From positions 4,030,001 through 4,094,000 of the forward strand of contig CP167917.1 in assembly GCA_041504365.1 (NCBI GenBank): DNA of 64,000 bases. Reading direction: 5' to 3'. Positions 1-11,869 of this stretch are shown one piece after another. How positions within the stretch are numbered: the first letter of the stretch is position 1; every line of letters begins with the position of its first letter. Under the pieces are notes generated by a model, which was not told the DNA's origin, ran no database searches, and saw nothing but the letters and a program-made list of their open reading frames with translations. Source of the DNA: Dryocola sp. LX212. Its GTDB lineage: Bacteria > Pseudomonadota > Gammaproteobacteria > Enterobacterales > Enterobacteriaceae. The translations under genes and the position numbers were made by a program.

Positions 1-749
1 ACCATGATCACTCGGTCACCGTCGCCGTCAAACGCGATACCGATGTCGGCTTTCTCAGCCAGCACCCTCTCCTGCAACATACGAACGTCCGTTGCGCCGC
101 ATTTTTCGTTGATGTTCAGACCGTCCGGCTCGCAGCCAACGGCAATAACCTTCGCACCCAGTTCACGCAGCACGTTCGGTGCAATGTGGTAGGTCGCTCC
201 GTTGGCGCAGTCCACAACGATTTTCAGCCCGTTCAGGCTAAGTTCATTCGGGAAAGTCCCTTTGCAGAACTCGATATAGCGACCCGCAGCATCAACGATA
301 CGGCTTGCCTTACCCAGTTCAGCGGAATCCACACAGGTAATCTCTTTTTCCATTTCCGCTTCGATAGCTTCTTCCACGTCGTCCGGCAGCTTAGTCCCGT
401 CGATAGAGAAGAATTTGATCCCGTTATCGTAGAACGGGTTATGGGAAGCAGAAATGACGATACCGGCTTCGGCACGGAAAGCGCGAGTCAGATAAGCCAC
501 TGCTGGCGTTGGCATCGGGCCGGTGAAAGAGGCAGACAGACCCGCAGCCGCCAGGCCAGCCTCAAGGGCCGACTCAAGCATATAGCCAGAAATACGCGTG
601 TCTTTACCGATAATAATTTTACGAGAGCCGTGGCGAGCCAGCACTTTACCGGCGGCCCAGCCAAGCTTCAAAACGAAATCAGGCGTGATTGGGCTGTCGC
701 CCACGCGGCCACGAATGCCATCGGTGCCAAAATATTTACGGTTACTCAT
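1..749 (-). CDS. glmM: Phosphoglucosamine mutase, 3'-truncated by window edge
   Basis: Converts glucosamine-6-phosphate to glucosamine-1-phosphate in the cytosol, a step to UDP-GlcNAc for peptidoglycan and LPS. The first 249 codons are present, opening with [17 protein letters not shown]. The catalytic phosphoserine loop (SASHNP, about residue 100) and the metal-binding loop DGDGDR, close to the left edge, are visible; the later domains lie outside. The ATG is at 747-749. The upstream folP stop codon overlaps the glmM start by 8 bp, so the two are probably translated together from the ftsH-folP-glmM direction. The gene looks intact within the window. Confidence 0.97.
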   Translation of the reverse strand, partial: MSNRKYFGTDGIRGRVGDSPITPDFVLKLGWAAGKVLARHGSRKIIIGKDTRISGYMLESALEAGLAAAGLSASFTGPMPTPAVAYLTRAFRAEAGIVISASHNPFYDNGIKFFSIDGTKLPDDVEEAIEAEMEKEITCVDSAELGKASRIVDAAGRYIEFCKGTFPNELSLNGLKIVVDCANGATYHIAPNVLRELGAKVIAVGCEPDGLNINEKCGATDVRMLQERVLAEKADIGIAFDGDGDRVIM

Positions 750-1590
750 AGCGTTTGTTTTCCTTCGCTGAAAGTGTGGCCTCGACCACGCGCATGGCTT
801 CTACGGTCTCTTTCACATCGTGTACTCGAATGATGTGCGCCCCCTGCATTGCGGCAATGACCGCGCAGGATAAACTGCCGCTCAGGCGCTGATCGGGCCC
901 GACGTTAAGCAGCTGGCCAACCATTGATTTCCGCGACATTCCAACCAACAGCGGTAGGCCGAAGTGATGGAATGCTGAAAGTCGGGCAAGAAGCTGGTAA
1001 TTATGGCTGAGATTTTTACCGAAACCGAAGCCCGGGTCGAGCAACAATTTTTCTTTTGGGATACCTGCCGCTTCGCAGCGTGCTATTTGCTCAACAAAGA
1101 AGCGATCGACATCGGCAAAGACATCTTTGTACTGCGGAGAGTGCTGCATGCTCTTTGGCTCGCCCTGCATATGCATCAGGCAAACCGGCAACCCTGTTTC
1201 TGCGGCTGCTTCAAGCGCGCCGGGCTCCTGCAGGGAACGGATATCATTGATGATGTGAGCGCCCACTCGCGCAGACTCACGAATCACTTCTGCTTTAGAA
1301 GTATCCACTGAGATCCAGACCTCAAAGCGCTGGGCAATGGCCTCGACCACCGGGATAACACGGGCTAATTCATCCTCAACGCTCACTTCAAGGGCGCCGG
1401 GCCGCGTCGACTCTCCGCCAATATCAATTATTGTCGCCCCTGCGTTAATCATCCCGTTGGCATGCTTAACCGCCTCAATCAGCGAGTTATGCTTCCCGCC
1501 GTCGGAAAACGAATCGGGGGTGACGTTTAAAATCCCCATGACATGAGGATGAGAGAGGTCGAGCGTAGTGCCCTGAGCGTTGAGTTTCAT
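742..1590 (-). CDS. folP: Dihydropteroate synthase
   Basis: Joins p-aminobenzoate to 6-hydroxymethyl-dihydropterin diphosphate, the sulfonamide-sensitive step of folate synthesis. The 282-residue product has the pterin-binding signature [11 protein letters not shown] at residues 22-32, then [11 protein letters not shown] and DPGFGFGK, matching the E. coli enzyme in length and motifs. I chose the ATG at 1588-1590 ([10 protein letters not shown]), the usual enterobacterial start; the frame stays open further upstream only because it runs through the ftsH terminator and the 3' end of ftsH. A Rho-independent terminator separates it from ftsH, so folP-glmM expression depends on read-through or a promoter near 1600. 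Confidence 0.97.
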   Translation of the reverse strand: MKLNAQGTTLDLSHPHVMGILNVTPDSFSDGGKHNSLIEAVKHANGMINAGATIIDIGGESTRPGALEVSVEDELARVIPVVEAIAQRFEVWISVDTSKAEVIRESARVGAHIINDIRSLQEPGALEAAAETGLPVCLMHMQGEPKSMQHSPQYKDVFADVDRFFVEQIARCEAAGIPKEKLLLDPGFGFGKNLSHNYQLLARLSAFHHFGLPLLVGMSRKSMVGQLLNVGPDQRLSGSLSCAVIAAMQGAHIIRVHDVKETVEAMRVVEATLSAKENKRYE

Positions 1591-1620
1591 CAAATATCCC
1601 TTGGGTAGACATTTTAAGAC

Positions 1621-1653
1621 AAAAACAAAAAACCCCGGGGCAGGCCCGGGGTT
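1621..1653 (-). terminator. Rho-independent terminator after ftsH
   Basis: A GC-rich inverted repeat (aaccccggg / cccggggtt, 1631-1652) is followed on the minus strand by a T-rich run (complement of the A-rich tract at 1619-1632). It lies between the ftsH stop and the folP start and would end or attenuate ftsH transcription. Confidence 0.85.
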
Positions 1654-1690
1654 TGAATTACTTACCGCAAAAACATTGGTCAGACTCGGC

Positions 1691-3637
1691 TTACTTGTCG
1701 CCCAGCTGTTCTGACATGGTATTACCTGGGTTTGGCGTACGCGGTTCATCGACCGGACGCGGCGCACGAGGTGTACCGTTGTTATCAGAGTTATTACTGC
1801 CGTTGCTGGAGTCTTCCCAACCCGCTGGCGGACGAACATCACGGCGTGCCATCAGATCGTCGATCTGCGGCGCATCGATGGTTTCGTACTTCATCAGCGC
1901 GTCTTTCATAGTGTGCAGGATGTCCATGTTCTCGTTCAGCAGCTGACGTGCACGAGCATAGTTACGCTCGATAAGCAGCTTAACTTCCTGATCGATGATA
2001 CGAGCTGTTTCATCGGACATATGCTTCGCTTTCGCGACTGAACGACCCAGGAAGACTTCACCCTCTTCTTCCGCGTAGAGCAGCGGACCGAGTTTTTCAG
2101 AGAAGCCCCACTGGGTAACCATGTTACGAGCGATGGAAGTCGCGACTTTAATGTCGTTAGACGCACCGGTAGAAACATGTTCCGCACCATAGATGATCTC
2201 TTCTGCAAGACGACCGCCGTACAGCGTAGAAATCTGGCTTTCCAGCTTCTGACGGCTGGCGCTAATCGCGTCACCTTCAGGCAGGAAGAACGTTACGCCA
2301 AGCGCACGGCCACGAGGAATAATGGTCACTTTGTGTACCGGATCGTGCTCAGGTACGAGGCGGCCAATAATCGCGTGTCCCGCTTCGTGGTAGGCGGTGG
2401 ATTCTTTCTGCGCTTCCGTCATCACCATGGAGCGACGTTCCGCACCCATCATGATTTTGTCTTTCGCTTTTTCGAATTCAACCATCGATACCACACGCTT
2501 ATTGCCACGTGCGGCAAACAGCGCAGCTTCGTTCACAAGGTTTGCGAGGTCAGCACCGGAGAAGCCTGGCGTACCGCGAGCAATGATTGCTGCATCGATA
2601 TCTGGTGCCAACGGCACACGGCGCATATGCACCTTCAGGATTTGCTCACGGCCACGAACGTCTGGCAGACCAACCACAACCTGACGGTCGAAACGGCCTG
2701 GACGCAGCAGCGCTGGGTCGAGTACGTCCGGACGGTTAGTCGCGGCGATAACGATAATGCCTTCGTTGCCTTCAAAGCCGTCCATCTCAACCAGCATCTG
2801 GTTCAGCGTCTGCTCACGTTCATCGTGACCGCCGCCCAGACCTGCGCCACGCTGGCGGCCTACGGCGTCGATTTCATCGATAAAGATGATGCACGGTGCG
2901 GCTTTCTTGGCCTGTTCGAACATGTCACGCACACGAGATGCGCCCACACCCACGAACATTTCAACGAAGTCAGAACCAGAAATGGTAAAGAACGGCACTT
3001 TCGCTTCACCCGCGATGGCTTTCGCCAGCAGGGTTTTACCGGTACCCGGAGGGCCAACCATCAGCACGCCTTTCGGGATTTTACCGCCCAGTTTCTGGAA
3101 GCGGCTCGGCTCACGAAGGTACTCAACCAGCTCAGCAACCTCTTCTTTTGCTTCGTCACAGCCTGCAACGTCAGCGAAAGTGGTTTTGATTTGGTCTTCA
3201 GTGAGCATACGCGCCTTGCTCTTGCCGAACGACATGGCACCTTTGCCACCCCCGCCCTGCATTTGGCGCATAAAGAAGATCCAGACCCCAATCAACAACA
3301 GCATTGGGAACCAGGAAATAAAGATAGAAGCCAGTAAGCTCGGCTCTTCAGGCGGTTCGCCTACTACTTTCACATTCTTGGTCAGCAGATTATCAAGCAG
3401 CTTGGGATCGTTAACGGGGATGTAAGTCGTGTATCGGTTACTATCTTTCTTGGTAACTTTGATTTCACGTCCATTGATACTCGCTTCACGAACCTGGTCC
3501 TGGTTCACTTCAGACAGGAAAGTGGAGTAATCCACCCTACGGCCGTTTGACTCGCTGGGCCCAAAGCTCTGGAACACAGACATCAGCACAACCGCGATGA
3601 CCAGCCAGAGTATTAGGTTTTTCGCCATGTCACTCAA
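1691..3637 (-). CDS. ftsH: ATP-dependent zinc metalloprotease FtsH
   Basis: Membrane-anchored AAA+ protease that degrades LpxC, sigma-32, SecY and other substrates. The 648-residue protein has two N-terminal membrane segments (about 8-24 and 102-122), Walker A GPPGTGKT at 195-202, Walker B and SRH motifs in the AAA domain, and the zinc-protease motif HEAGH at about 417-421. The end is the usual flexible Asn/Pro-rich tail. Two starts are possible, MSDMAKN at 3637 and MAKN at 3628; the second gives the shorter form used in many annotations. It follows rlmE at a 47-bp gap, so the two are probably one operon. Confidence 0.98.
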   Translation of the reverse strand: MSDMAKNLILWLVIAVVLMSVFQSFGPSESNGRRVDYSTFLSEVNQDQVREASINGREIKVTKKDSNRYTTYIPVNDPKLLDNLLTKNVKVVGEPPEEPSLLASIFISWFPMLLLIGVWIFFMRQMQGGGGKGAMSFGKSKARMLTEDQIKTTFADVAGCDEAKEEVAELVEYLREPSRFQKLGGKIPKGVLMVGPPGTGKTLLAKAIAGEAKVPFFTISGSDFVEMFVGVGASRVRDMFEQAKKAAPCIIFIDEIDAVGRQRGAGLGGGHDEREQTLNQMLVEMDGFEGNEGIIVIAATNRPDVLDPALLRPGRFDRQVVVGLPDVRGREQILKVHMRRVPLAPDIDAAIIARGTPGFSGADLANLVNEAALFAARGNKRVVSMVEFEKAKDKIMMGAERRSMVMTEAQKESTAYHEAGHAIIGRLVPEHDPVHKVTIIPRGRALGVTFFLPEGDAISASRQKLESQISTLYGGRLAEEIIYGAEHVSTGASNDIKVATSIARNMVTQWGFSEKLGPLLYAEEEGEVFLGRSVAKAKHMSDETARIIDQEVKLLIERNYARARQLLNENMDILHTMKDALMKYETIDAPQIDDLMARRDVRPPAGWEDSSNGSNNSDNNGTPRAPRPVDEPRTPNPGNTMSEQLGDK

Positions 3638-3684
3638 GGGATTAACCTCATATTACAACTGTGTTAACAAACAGCGTCAGGGTA

Positions 3685-4314
3685 CTATACTTTGCGCCCG
3701 GTCGCTACAATGTACACTTCACGTGAGCGGGCACGAGAAGAGTCCGGCTTACGAACTTTAACCTTCGTAAACAGGGAGCGAATTTCCCGCAGGTATTCAT
3801 CGAAACCTTCGCCCTGAAACACTTTCACTACAAAACTTCCGCCCGGCGCCAGAACATCACGACACATTTCGAGTGCCAGTTCTACTAAATACATAGCGCG
3901 TGGGATATCGACTGCCGGTGTCCCGCTCATGTTTGGTGCCATATCTGACATGACAACCTGAACTTTACTGTCACCAACACGTTCCAACAGGGCCTTAACG
4001 ACTAATTCATCACGAAAATCGCCCTGAAGGAAATCCACACCAACGATAGGATCCATTGGTAAAAGATCGCAAGCAATGATTCGCCCTTGATTCCCGATTT
4101 CTGTCACAACGTACTGCGACCACCCTCCGGGAGCAGCGCCAAGATCGACAACCGTCATTCCTGGCTTAAAAAGTTTGTCACTTTGCTGTATTTCATCAAG
4201 TTTAAACCAGGCACGGGAACGCAACCCCTTTTTCTGTGCCTGAAGTACATATTTATCGCTAAAGTGTTCCTGCAGCCAGCGACTGGAGCTGGCAGAACGC
4301 TTTTTACCTGTCAT
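3685..4314 (-). CDS. rlmE: 23S rRNA (uridine-2'-O)-methyltransferase RlmE
   Basis: SAM-dependent heat-shock methyltransferase that 2'-O-methylates U2552 in the 23S A-loop during 50S maturation. The 209-residue product starts [20 protein letters not shown] and has the SAM motif [14 protein letters not shown] and the DMAPNMSG motif with the catalytic Asp. The Lys/Asp/Lys/Glu catalytic residues of the FtsJ family are all in recognisable contexts. I used the ATG at 4314, which gives the E. coli length; four extra codons (MEIE) are possible upstream. It is transcribed with ftsH and divergently from yhbY. Confidence 0.97.
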   Translation of the reverse strand: MTGKKRSASSSRWLQEHFSDKYVLQAQKKGLRSRAWFKLDEIQQSDKLFKPGMTVVDLGAAPGGWSQYVVTEIGNQGRIIACDLLPMDPIVGVDFLQGDFRDELVVKALLERVGDSKVQVVMSDMAPNMSGTPAVDIPRAMYLVELALEMCRDVLAPGGSFVVKVFQGEGFDEYLREIRSLFTKVKVRKPDSSRARSREVYIVATGRKV

Positions 4315-4373
4315 CTCAATTTCCAACTTTGTTCATCGTGAGTGGCAGACTGTTAAAAATCAGCACAGCCGAT

Positions 4374-4403
4374 TTGGCGATACACTGGAGATGGCGGTAG
4401 AAT
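4374..4403 (+). promoter_or_regulatory. Candidate sigma-70 promoter for yhbY
   Basis: A -35-like TTGGCG (4374-4379), an 18-bp spacer and a -10-like TAGAAT (4398-4403) stand 36 bp upstream of the yhbY ATG, inside the divergent rlmE-yhbY gap. Seen by eye only; spacing and hexamers are reasonable but not perfect. Confidence 0.45.
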
Positions 4404-4439
4404 GAACCGTTTTCAATCCCAACGTAAGCAAATAATACG

Positions 4440-4733
4440 ATGAATCTGAGTACTAAACAAAAACAGCACCTGAAAGGTCTTGCTCATCCACTCAAGCCAG
4501 TAGTCATGCTGGGCAACAATGGTTTGACCGAAGGGGTACTGGCCGAGATTGAACAAGCACTTGAGCACCATGAGTTAATCAAGGTCAAAGTCGCAACAGA
4601 AGACCGTGAGACAAAGACACTGATTGTGGATGCTATTGTGCGGGAAACCGGCGCCTGTAATGTACAGGTCATCGGTAAAACGCTGGTGCTTTATCGCCCA
4701 TCCAAAGAGCGTAAGATTTCTCTGCCAAAATAA
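4440..4733 (+). CDS. yhbY: CRM-domain ribosome assembly RNA-binding protein YhbY
   Basis: Small cytosolic RNA-binding protein that associates with pre-50S particles. The 97-residue product is a single CRM domain: MNLSTKQKQHLKGLAH at the start, and the conserved loop MLGNNGLTEGVL near residue 24, the equivalent of the GxxG loop. Length and sequence match the E. coli protein. It is monocistronic, divergent from rlmE and convergent with greA, with which it shares a hairpin terminator. Confidence 0.96.
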   Translation: MNLSTKQKQHLKGLAHPLKPVVMLGNNGLTEGVLAEIEQALEHHELIKVKVATEDRETKTLIVDAIVRETGACNVQVIGKTLVLYRPSKERKISLPK

Positions 4734-4765
4734 GCAGATTGTGCAAAATGCCACGCTCTGTGAGT

Positions 4766-4796
4766 TGATAAAAGGCCGCTATGCGGCCTTTTTCCT
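4766..4796. terminator. Bidirectional terminator between yhbY and greA
   Basis: The inverted repeat aaaggccgc / gcggccttt (4771-4792) is followed by T-runs in both directions (TTTTTCC on plus, complement of AAAA on minus). It lies between the convergent yhbY and greA and can serve both. Confidence 0.85.
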
Positions 4797-4838
4797 TTCT
4801 TTACAATACACGATCCCCACGCTCAGTGGGCGTTGTGA

Positions 4839-5315
4839 TTATAAATACTCGACTTTCAGGACTTCGAATTCGACATCGCCGCCAGGCGTACGAATGACCA
4901 CCACATCGTCCTGTTCCTTACCCACCAGACCGCGGGCGATAGGCGAGTTAACAGAAATTAAATTCTGTTTAAAATCAGCTTCATCATCGCCAACGATGCG
5001 ATAAGTTAGCTCTTCATCACTCTCAAGATTCAAAACGGTTACCGTTGCGCCAAAAATGACGCGGCCATTGTTCGGCATTTTGGTAACGTCAATAACCTGA
5101 GCGTTCGATAATTTGGCTTCGATATCCTGGATACGACCTTCGCAGAAACCCTGCTGTTCACGCGCTGCGTGATACTCTGCGTTCTCTTTCAGGTCACCAT
5201 GCTCGCGTGCATCAGCAATCGCGGCAATAATTTCCGGGCGGCGAACGGACTTCAGAAAGTCCAGCTCTTCACGTAATCTTTCAGCGCCACGTAGCGTCAT
5301 CGGAATAGGTTGCAT
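4839..5315 (-). CDS. greA: Transcription elongation factor GreA
   Basis: Binds the RNA polymerase secondary channel and stimulates cleavage of backtracked RNA. The 158-residue product has the N-terminal coiled coil with the acidic tip (the [17 protein letters not shown] segment, about residues 40-56) and the C-terminal FKBP-like domain ending in FEVLKVEYL. It is almost identical to E. coli GreA in sequence and length. The long upstream gap to dacB carries a leader with a possible attenuator. Confidence 0.98.
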   Translation of the reverse strand: MQPIPMTLRGAERLREELDFLKSVRRPEIIAAIADAREHGDLKENAEYHAAREQQGFCEGRIQDIEAKLSNAQVIDVTKMPNNGRVIFGATVTVLNLESDEELTYRIVGDDEADFKQNLISVNSPIARGLVGKEQDDVVVIRTPGGDVEFEVLKVEYL

Positions 5316-5397
5316 TTGTTATACCTCTTAAAAACTGTCCTGTTCAGTACCGCCGCAAGCGGCACTGACTTAAGAGCATAGCCAGCGCATTTGCCTG

Positions 5398-5440
5398 GCA
5401 ACAAATAAAAGAAAACTGACCCGGAGCAATGCCCCAGGCC
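5398..5440 (-). promoter_or_regulatory. Hairpin plus T-rich tract in the greA leader (GraL-like attenuator?)
   Basis: On the minus strand a short stem (ggggc / gctcc with one G-U pair, 5421-5435) is followed about 6 bases later by a T-rich stretch (complement of 5400-5415), about 85 bp before the greA start. E. coli produces the short leader RNAs called GraL from this place by premature termination. The position fits, but I did not compare the sequence with GraL, and the stem is weak. Confidence 0.35.
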
Positions 5441-5559
5441 AGGAACGGTTTTCAATTTGATACGTATTTTACCCTGGAGTTCCCTGAGGGTCATCGTTTA
5501 CTTTGCACCGCGATGCACCGTAGTATGGCTGCACGTTTCCAGGTTGTTACCGCGAGATT

Positions 5560-6993
5560 ATGCGATTTTTTAGATTTGTCATTGGATTGACCAGTGCAGT
5601 GGTATTGAACGTTCAGGCCGCTAACGTTGAAGAGTACACCTCCCAGTTACCTGCGGGGGCAAATCTGGCGCTTATGGTGCAAAAGGTCGGTGCACATACC
5701 CCGTCGATTGACTATCACAGTCAGCAGATGGCGCTGCCCGCCAGTACCCAGAAGGTGATTACCGCACTGGCTGCCCTGCTGCAGCTGGGGGCTGATTTTC
5801 GCTTTACCACCACCCTGGAAAGCCACGGGCAGATCGCGAACGGAGTGCTTAACGGCGATCTCATCGCGAGGTTTGGCGGCGACCCGACGTTAAAGCGTCA
5901 GGACATCCGTAATATGGTGGCGGTGCTTAAAAAATCCGGCGTCCAGCAGATTCAGGGGAACGTGCTAATCGACACCTCGGTGTTTGCCAGCCACGACAAA
6001 GCCCCCGGCTGGCCCTGGAACGACATGACCCAGTGCTTCAGCGCACCTCCTGCAGCGGCCATTGTCGACCGCAACTGTTTCTCCGTTTCGCTCTACAGCG
6101 CACCGAAACCAGACGATTTGGCCTTCATCCGCGTCGCTTCATATTATCCCGTGCTGATGGCAAGCCAGGTCCGAACCCTCGCGAAGGGCTCACCGGATGC
6201 TCAGTATTGCGAGCTGGATGTCGTGCCGGGCGACCTTAACCGCTTCACGCTTACCGGTTGTATGACGCAACGCGCAGACCCGCTGCCGCTGGCATTCGCC
6301 ATTCAGGACGGTGCGAGCTATGCGGGGGCAATTCTGAAGGCCGAGCTAAAAGAAGCGGGCATCACCTACACGGGTACCCTGCTTCGCCAGACTCTGGTCA
6401 ACACGCCGGGCACCGTTATCGCCAGTAAACATTCAGCCCCTCTGCATGATTTGCTAAAAATCATGCTCAAAAAATCGGACAACATGATCGCCGACACCGT
6501 CTTCCGGACGATTGGTCATAACCGGTTTGGCGTACCTGGAACCTGGCGCGCAGGCTCAGACGCTGTGCGTCAAATTCTCAGCCAAAAGGCGGGGGTCAAT
6601 TTAGGTAACACTATTGTGGTGGACGGCTCAGGCTTATCCCGCCATAACTTGATTTCACCGGCTACCATGATGCAAGTGCTGCAATACATTGCGCAAAATG
6701 ACAGCCAGCTAAACTTTATTTCTATGCTGCCGCTTGCGGGCTATGACGGCTCTTTACAGTATCGCGCTGGCCTTCATCAGGCGGGCGTCGACGGTAAAGT
6801 TTCCGCGAAAACAGGCTCGCTGCAGGGGGTATATAACCTTGCAGGCTTTATTACCACCGCCAGCGGACAGCGCATGGCCTTCGTGCAGTATTTATCCGGC
6901 TACGCCGTAGAGCCCGCCGATCAACGTAACCGACGTATCCCGCTAGTGCGCTTTGAAAGCCGCCTCTATAAGGATATTTACCAGAATAACTAA
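5560..6993 (+). CDS. dacB: D-Ala-D-Ala carboxypeptidase/endopeptidase PBP4
   Basis: Periplasmic low-molecular-weight penicillin-binding protein that trims pentapeptides and cleaves cross-links. The 477-residue precursor has a signal peptide ending VQA at residue 20. The three active-site motifs are present: STQK (S62, K65), SDN in KKSDNMIADTVF, and KTG in AKTGSLQGVY. Length and motif spacing match the S13 peptidase family including the inserted domain between motifs one and two. It is followed after 3 bp by the response regulator gene, so the three genes to 8714 may be co-transcribed. Confidence 0.96.
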   Translation: MRFFRFVIGLTSAVVLNVQAANVEEYTSQLPAGANLALMVQKVGAHTPSIDYHSQQMALPASTQKVITALAALLQLGADFRFTTTLESHGQIANGVLNGDLIARFGGDPTLKRQDIRNMVAVLKKSGVQQIQGNVLIDTSVFASHDKAPGWPWNDMTQCFSAPPAAAIVDRNCFSVSLYSAPKPDDLAFIRVASYYPVLMASQVRTLAKGSPDAQYCELDVVPGDLNRFTLTGCMTQRADPLPLAFAIQDGASYAGAILKAELKEAGITYTGTLLRQTLVNTPGTVIASKHSAPLHDLLKIMLKKSDNMIADTVFRTIGHNRFGVPGTWRAGSDAVRQILSQKAGVNLGNTIVVDGSGLSRHNLISPATMMQVLQYIAQNDSQLNFISMLPLAGYDGSLQYRAGLHQAGVDGKVSAKTGSLQGVYNLAGFITTASGQRMAFVQYLSGYAVEPADQRNRRIPLVRFESRLYKDIYQNN

Positions 6994-6996
6994 GCG

Positions 6997-7659
6997 ATGA
7001 AACTGCTGATTGTTGAAGACGATTTACTGCTCCAGGAAGGTCTGGCACAAGCGTTGGGCAATGAAGGTTATGCGCTGGATTGCGCAGCAACCGCCGCCCA
7101 GGCCGACGCGTTGATAAAAAGCGGGGAATACAGCCTGATTATTCTTGATCTCGGCCTGCCCGACAAAGACGGGGCCACGCTGCTAAGCCAGTGGCGTCGC
7201 CGTGGCGTAAGCAATCCGGTACTGATTCTTACCGCTCGCGATGCGCTGGAAGACCGGGTTAAAGGCCTGGATTCGGGGGCCGATGACTATCTGGTTAAGC
7301 CTTTTGCGCTGGCAGAACTACAGGCACGCGCAAGAGCGTTGATTCGCCGCTATCAGGGCCAAAGTGATAACCTGATCCAGCATGACGACCTGACGCTAAA
7401 CCTTCAGACGCAGCAGGTTCTGCTGCAGGATCAGCCGCTTGAAATCACGCCGAAAGAGTTTGCCCTGCTTACCCGATTAATGATGCGCATCGGGCAGACC
7501 GTGCATCGAGAAACCTTACAGCAGGATATTTATAGCTGGCAGGACGATCCTGGCTCGAACACCCTTGAAGTCCATATTCATAATCTTCGCCGCAAGCTAG
7601 GCAAGGATCGGATCAAAACCGTGCGGGGCGTTGGCTACCGTCTGGAGAGCCGTTCATGA
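6997..7659 (+). CDS. pmrA: PmrA/BasR-like OmpR-family response regulator
   Basis: The 220-residue protein has a receiver domain with acidic pocket E7/D8/D9, phospho-acceptor D51 (LDLGLPD) and K in LVKPFA. A winged-helix DNA-binding domain follows, with EVHIHNLRRKLG and the terminal TVRGVGYRLE. It resembles BasR/PmrA (VHRETL, SNTLEVHIHNLR) more than other OmpR members but is clearly diverged from E. coli BasR. The partner kinase overlaps it by 4 bp (ATGA). A PmrAB system classically controls lipid A modification in response to iron, acid or polymyxin; whether this dacB-linked pair does so here is inference. A second pmrAB elsewhere in the genome is possible. Confidence 0.8.
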   Translation: MKLLIVEDDLLLQEGLAQALGNEGYALDCAATAAQADALIKSGEYSLIILDLGLPDKDGATLLSQWRRRGVSNPVLILTARDALEDRVKGLDSGADDYLVKPFALAELQARARALIRRYQGQSDNLIQHDDLTLNLQTQQVLLQDQPLEITPKEFALLTRLMMRIGQTVHRETLQQDIYSWQDDPGSNTLEVHIHNLRRKLGKDRIKTVRGVGYRLESRS

Positions 7660-8714
7660 ACAGCATGCGTCGGCGATTAATGGTTTTGCTGGCGCTGATT
7701 TTGCTTTTTTTCCAGCTCATCAGCGTGCTGTGGCTCTGGCATGAAAGCCGCGAGCAGATTGGTTTTCTGGTCAACGAAACCCTGTCCGCCAAATCGCGTA
7801 ACCAGCACGTTGAGAAAGAGATCCGCGAGGCCATTGCCTCATTGCTGGTTCCTTCGCTGGTGATGATCGGCTTTACCCTGCTCTTCTCTTTCTGGGCTAT
7901 CACCTGGATCACACGCCCGCTCAATCGCCTGCGTACCAGCCTTGCCAACCGCTCGGCAGATAATTTATCCCCGCTGCCTATGTTCTCCGACATGGAAGAG
8001 ATGGTTGCCGTCACAACGTCCCTCAATCAGCTTCTGAGCCGTCTTGACAGTACCATTCAGCAAGAGCGCCTCTTTACGGCGGATGCGGCTCACGAACTGC
8101 GTACGCCGCTTGCGGGCCTGCGCCTGCATCTGGAATTAATGGCTAACGCCGGAAATACTCAGGCACCCATGCTGCTCGAGCGTATCGACCTGCTGATGCA
8201 CACCATTGAACAGCTGTTGATGCTTTCAAGGGCAGGTCAGGCGCTGGCAAGCGGACATTACAGCACCCTGACATGGTCAAGCGATATCATTGCACCGTTG
8301 AAAATGGAGATGGAAGAGATGATGGCGCTTCGCAGTCAGACCATCGACTGGCCTGAGGCAAGTACGGCGACGGTCCAGGGCGATGCCGTCCTGCTGCGCC
8401 TGATGCTACGTAACCTACTGGAAAATGCCTCCCGATACAGCCCGGAGCAAAGCGTTATTACGGTCTCTTTCGCGCAGCAGGATAACGGCACAGCGGTCAG
8501 CGTATCCGATCAGGGACCCGGCATTGACGAGCAGCAGCGACAGCTGCTTACCGAACCGTTTCGTCGCATGGACCAGCGCTACGGCGGAAGTGGTCTGGGG
8601 CTAAACATCGTGCAGCGAATAGTCCAGCTGCATCACGGTAGGCTTTTGTTGAATAACCGCCAGCAGCGGAATGGCCTGGACGCCTGCTGCTGGTTACCTG
8701 AGACCATCCAATAA
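7656..8714 (+). CDS. pmrB: PmrB/BasS-like sensor histidine kinase
   Basis: Inner-membrane kinase of 352 residues with two membrane segments (about 8-28 and 64-86). The periplasmic loop between them is only about 35 residues. A HAMP region, H-box AAHELRTPLAGL (H146), N-box NLLENASRYSPEQ and G-boxes DQGPGID and GGSGLGLNI follow. The short loop fits the PmrB/BasS class. ATGA overlap with the response regulator indicates translational coupling. The substrate sensed cannot be read from sequence. Confidence 0.8.
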   Translation: MNSMRRRLMVLLALILLFFQLISVLWLWHESREQIGFLVNETLSAKSRNQHVEKEIREAIASLLVPSLVMIGFTLLFSFWAITWITRPLNRLRTSLANRSADNLSPLPMFSDMEEMVAVTTSLNQLLSRLDSTIQQERLFTADAAHELRTPLAGLRLHLELMANAGNTQAPMLLERIDLLMHTIEQLLMLSRAGQALASGHYSTLTWSSDIIAPLKMEMEEMMALRSQTIDWPEASTATVQGDAVLLRLMLRNLLENASRYSPEQSVITVSFAQQDNGTAVSVSDQGPGIDEQQRQLLTEPFRRMDQRYGGSGLGLNIVQRIVQLHHGRLLLNNRQQRNGLDACCWLPETIQ

Positions 8715-8742
8715 AAAAGGGCCGGAATCTCCGGCCCCTCTT
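8711..8742 (-). terminator. Terminator after obgE
   Basis: Inverted repeat agggccgga / tccggccct (8718-8739) followed on the minus strand by TTTTTTATT. It is 25 bp beyond the obgE stop; on the plus strand it sits just after pmrB but lacks a good T-run. Confidence 0.8.
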
Positions 8743-8767
8743 CACAACACTGAATATTTCTGGCTGT

Positions 8768-10928
<2,161 letters not shown>

Positions 10929-10970
10929 GTCAGCTCCCTGCACTGCTCAAATTTACCGGGCGCAGAATGT

Positions 10971-11000
10971 AAAAAGCCCCGCAACGTGTTGCGGGGCTTC
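10971..11000 (-). terminator. Terminator after rpmA
   Basis: Perfect inverted repeat aagccccgcaac / gttgcggggctt (10974-10999) with a T-run on the minus strand (complement of AAAAA at 10971-10975), 26 bp past the rpmA stop. It separates the ribosomal genes from yhbE-obgE. Confidence 0.92.
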
Positions 11001-11025
11001 AATCCGTTACCGGGACGCGAAAAAC

Positions 11026-11283
<258 letters not shown>

Positions 11284-11297
11284 TTAATCTGCTCCTC

Positions 11298-11666
<369 letters not shown>

Positions 11667-11682
11667 TCACAATAGGGCGCGA

Positions 11683-11711
11683 ATATTACGCAAACACGGA
11701 GCATTTGACAA
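11683..11711 (-). promoter_or_regulatory. Sigma-70 promoter for rplU-rpmA
   Basis: On the minus strand a -35 TTGTCA (11706-11711), exactly 17 bp of spacer and a -10 TAATAT (11683-11688) lie about 75 bp upstream of rplU. Both hexamers are one substitution from consensus. Confidence 0.75.
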
Positions 11712-11869
11712 GCCCGATTGTGCATACACGTAGAAAAAAAACGCAACGTCACACACAACGTTTATCTGACTCGTTTTTTCAGTACAATCTGTACTACATT
11801 ATCACCTCTCTACCGCCACGTTTTTCATATAGACATGTGGTAAACAGGACTGTAAGCCAGACTTTTGCG

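Noticed and set aside
2177-3337. Long open frame (386 codons) on the plus strand opposite ftsH
   Set aside because: It mirrors the codon structure of ftsH, has no ribosome binding site or family similarity, and ftsH is certain. The same holds for long antisense frames opposite the alkylsulfatase (14211-15335), garR/garL (21281-22411) and the PTS regulator (32576-33580).
11705-11869. 55-codon upstream extension of ispB
   Set aside because: It covers the rplU promoter region and the ispB leader and is absent from IspB proteins.
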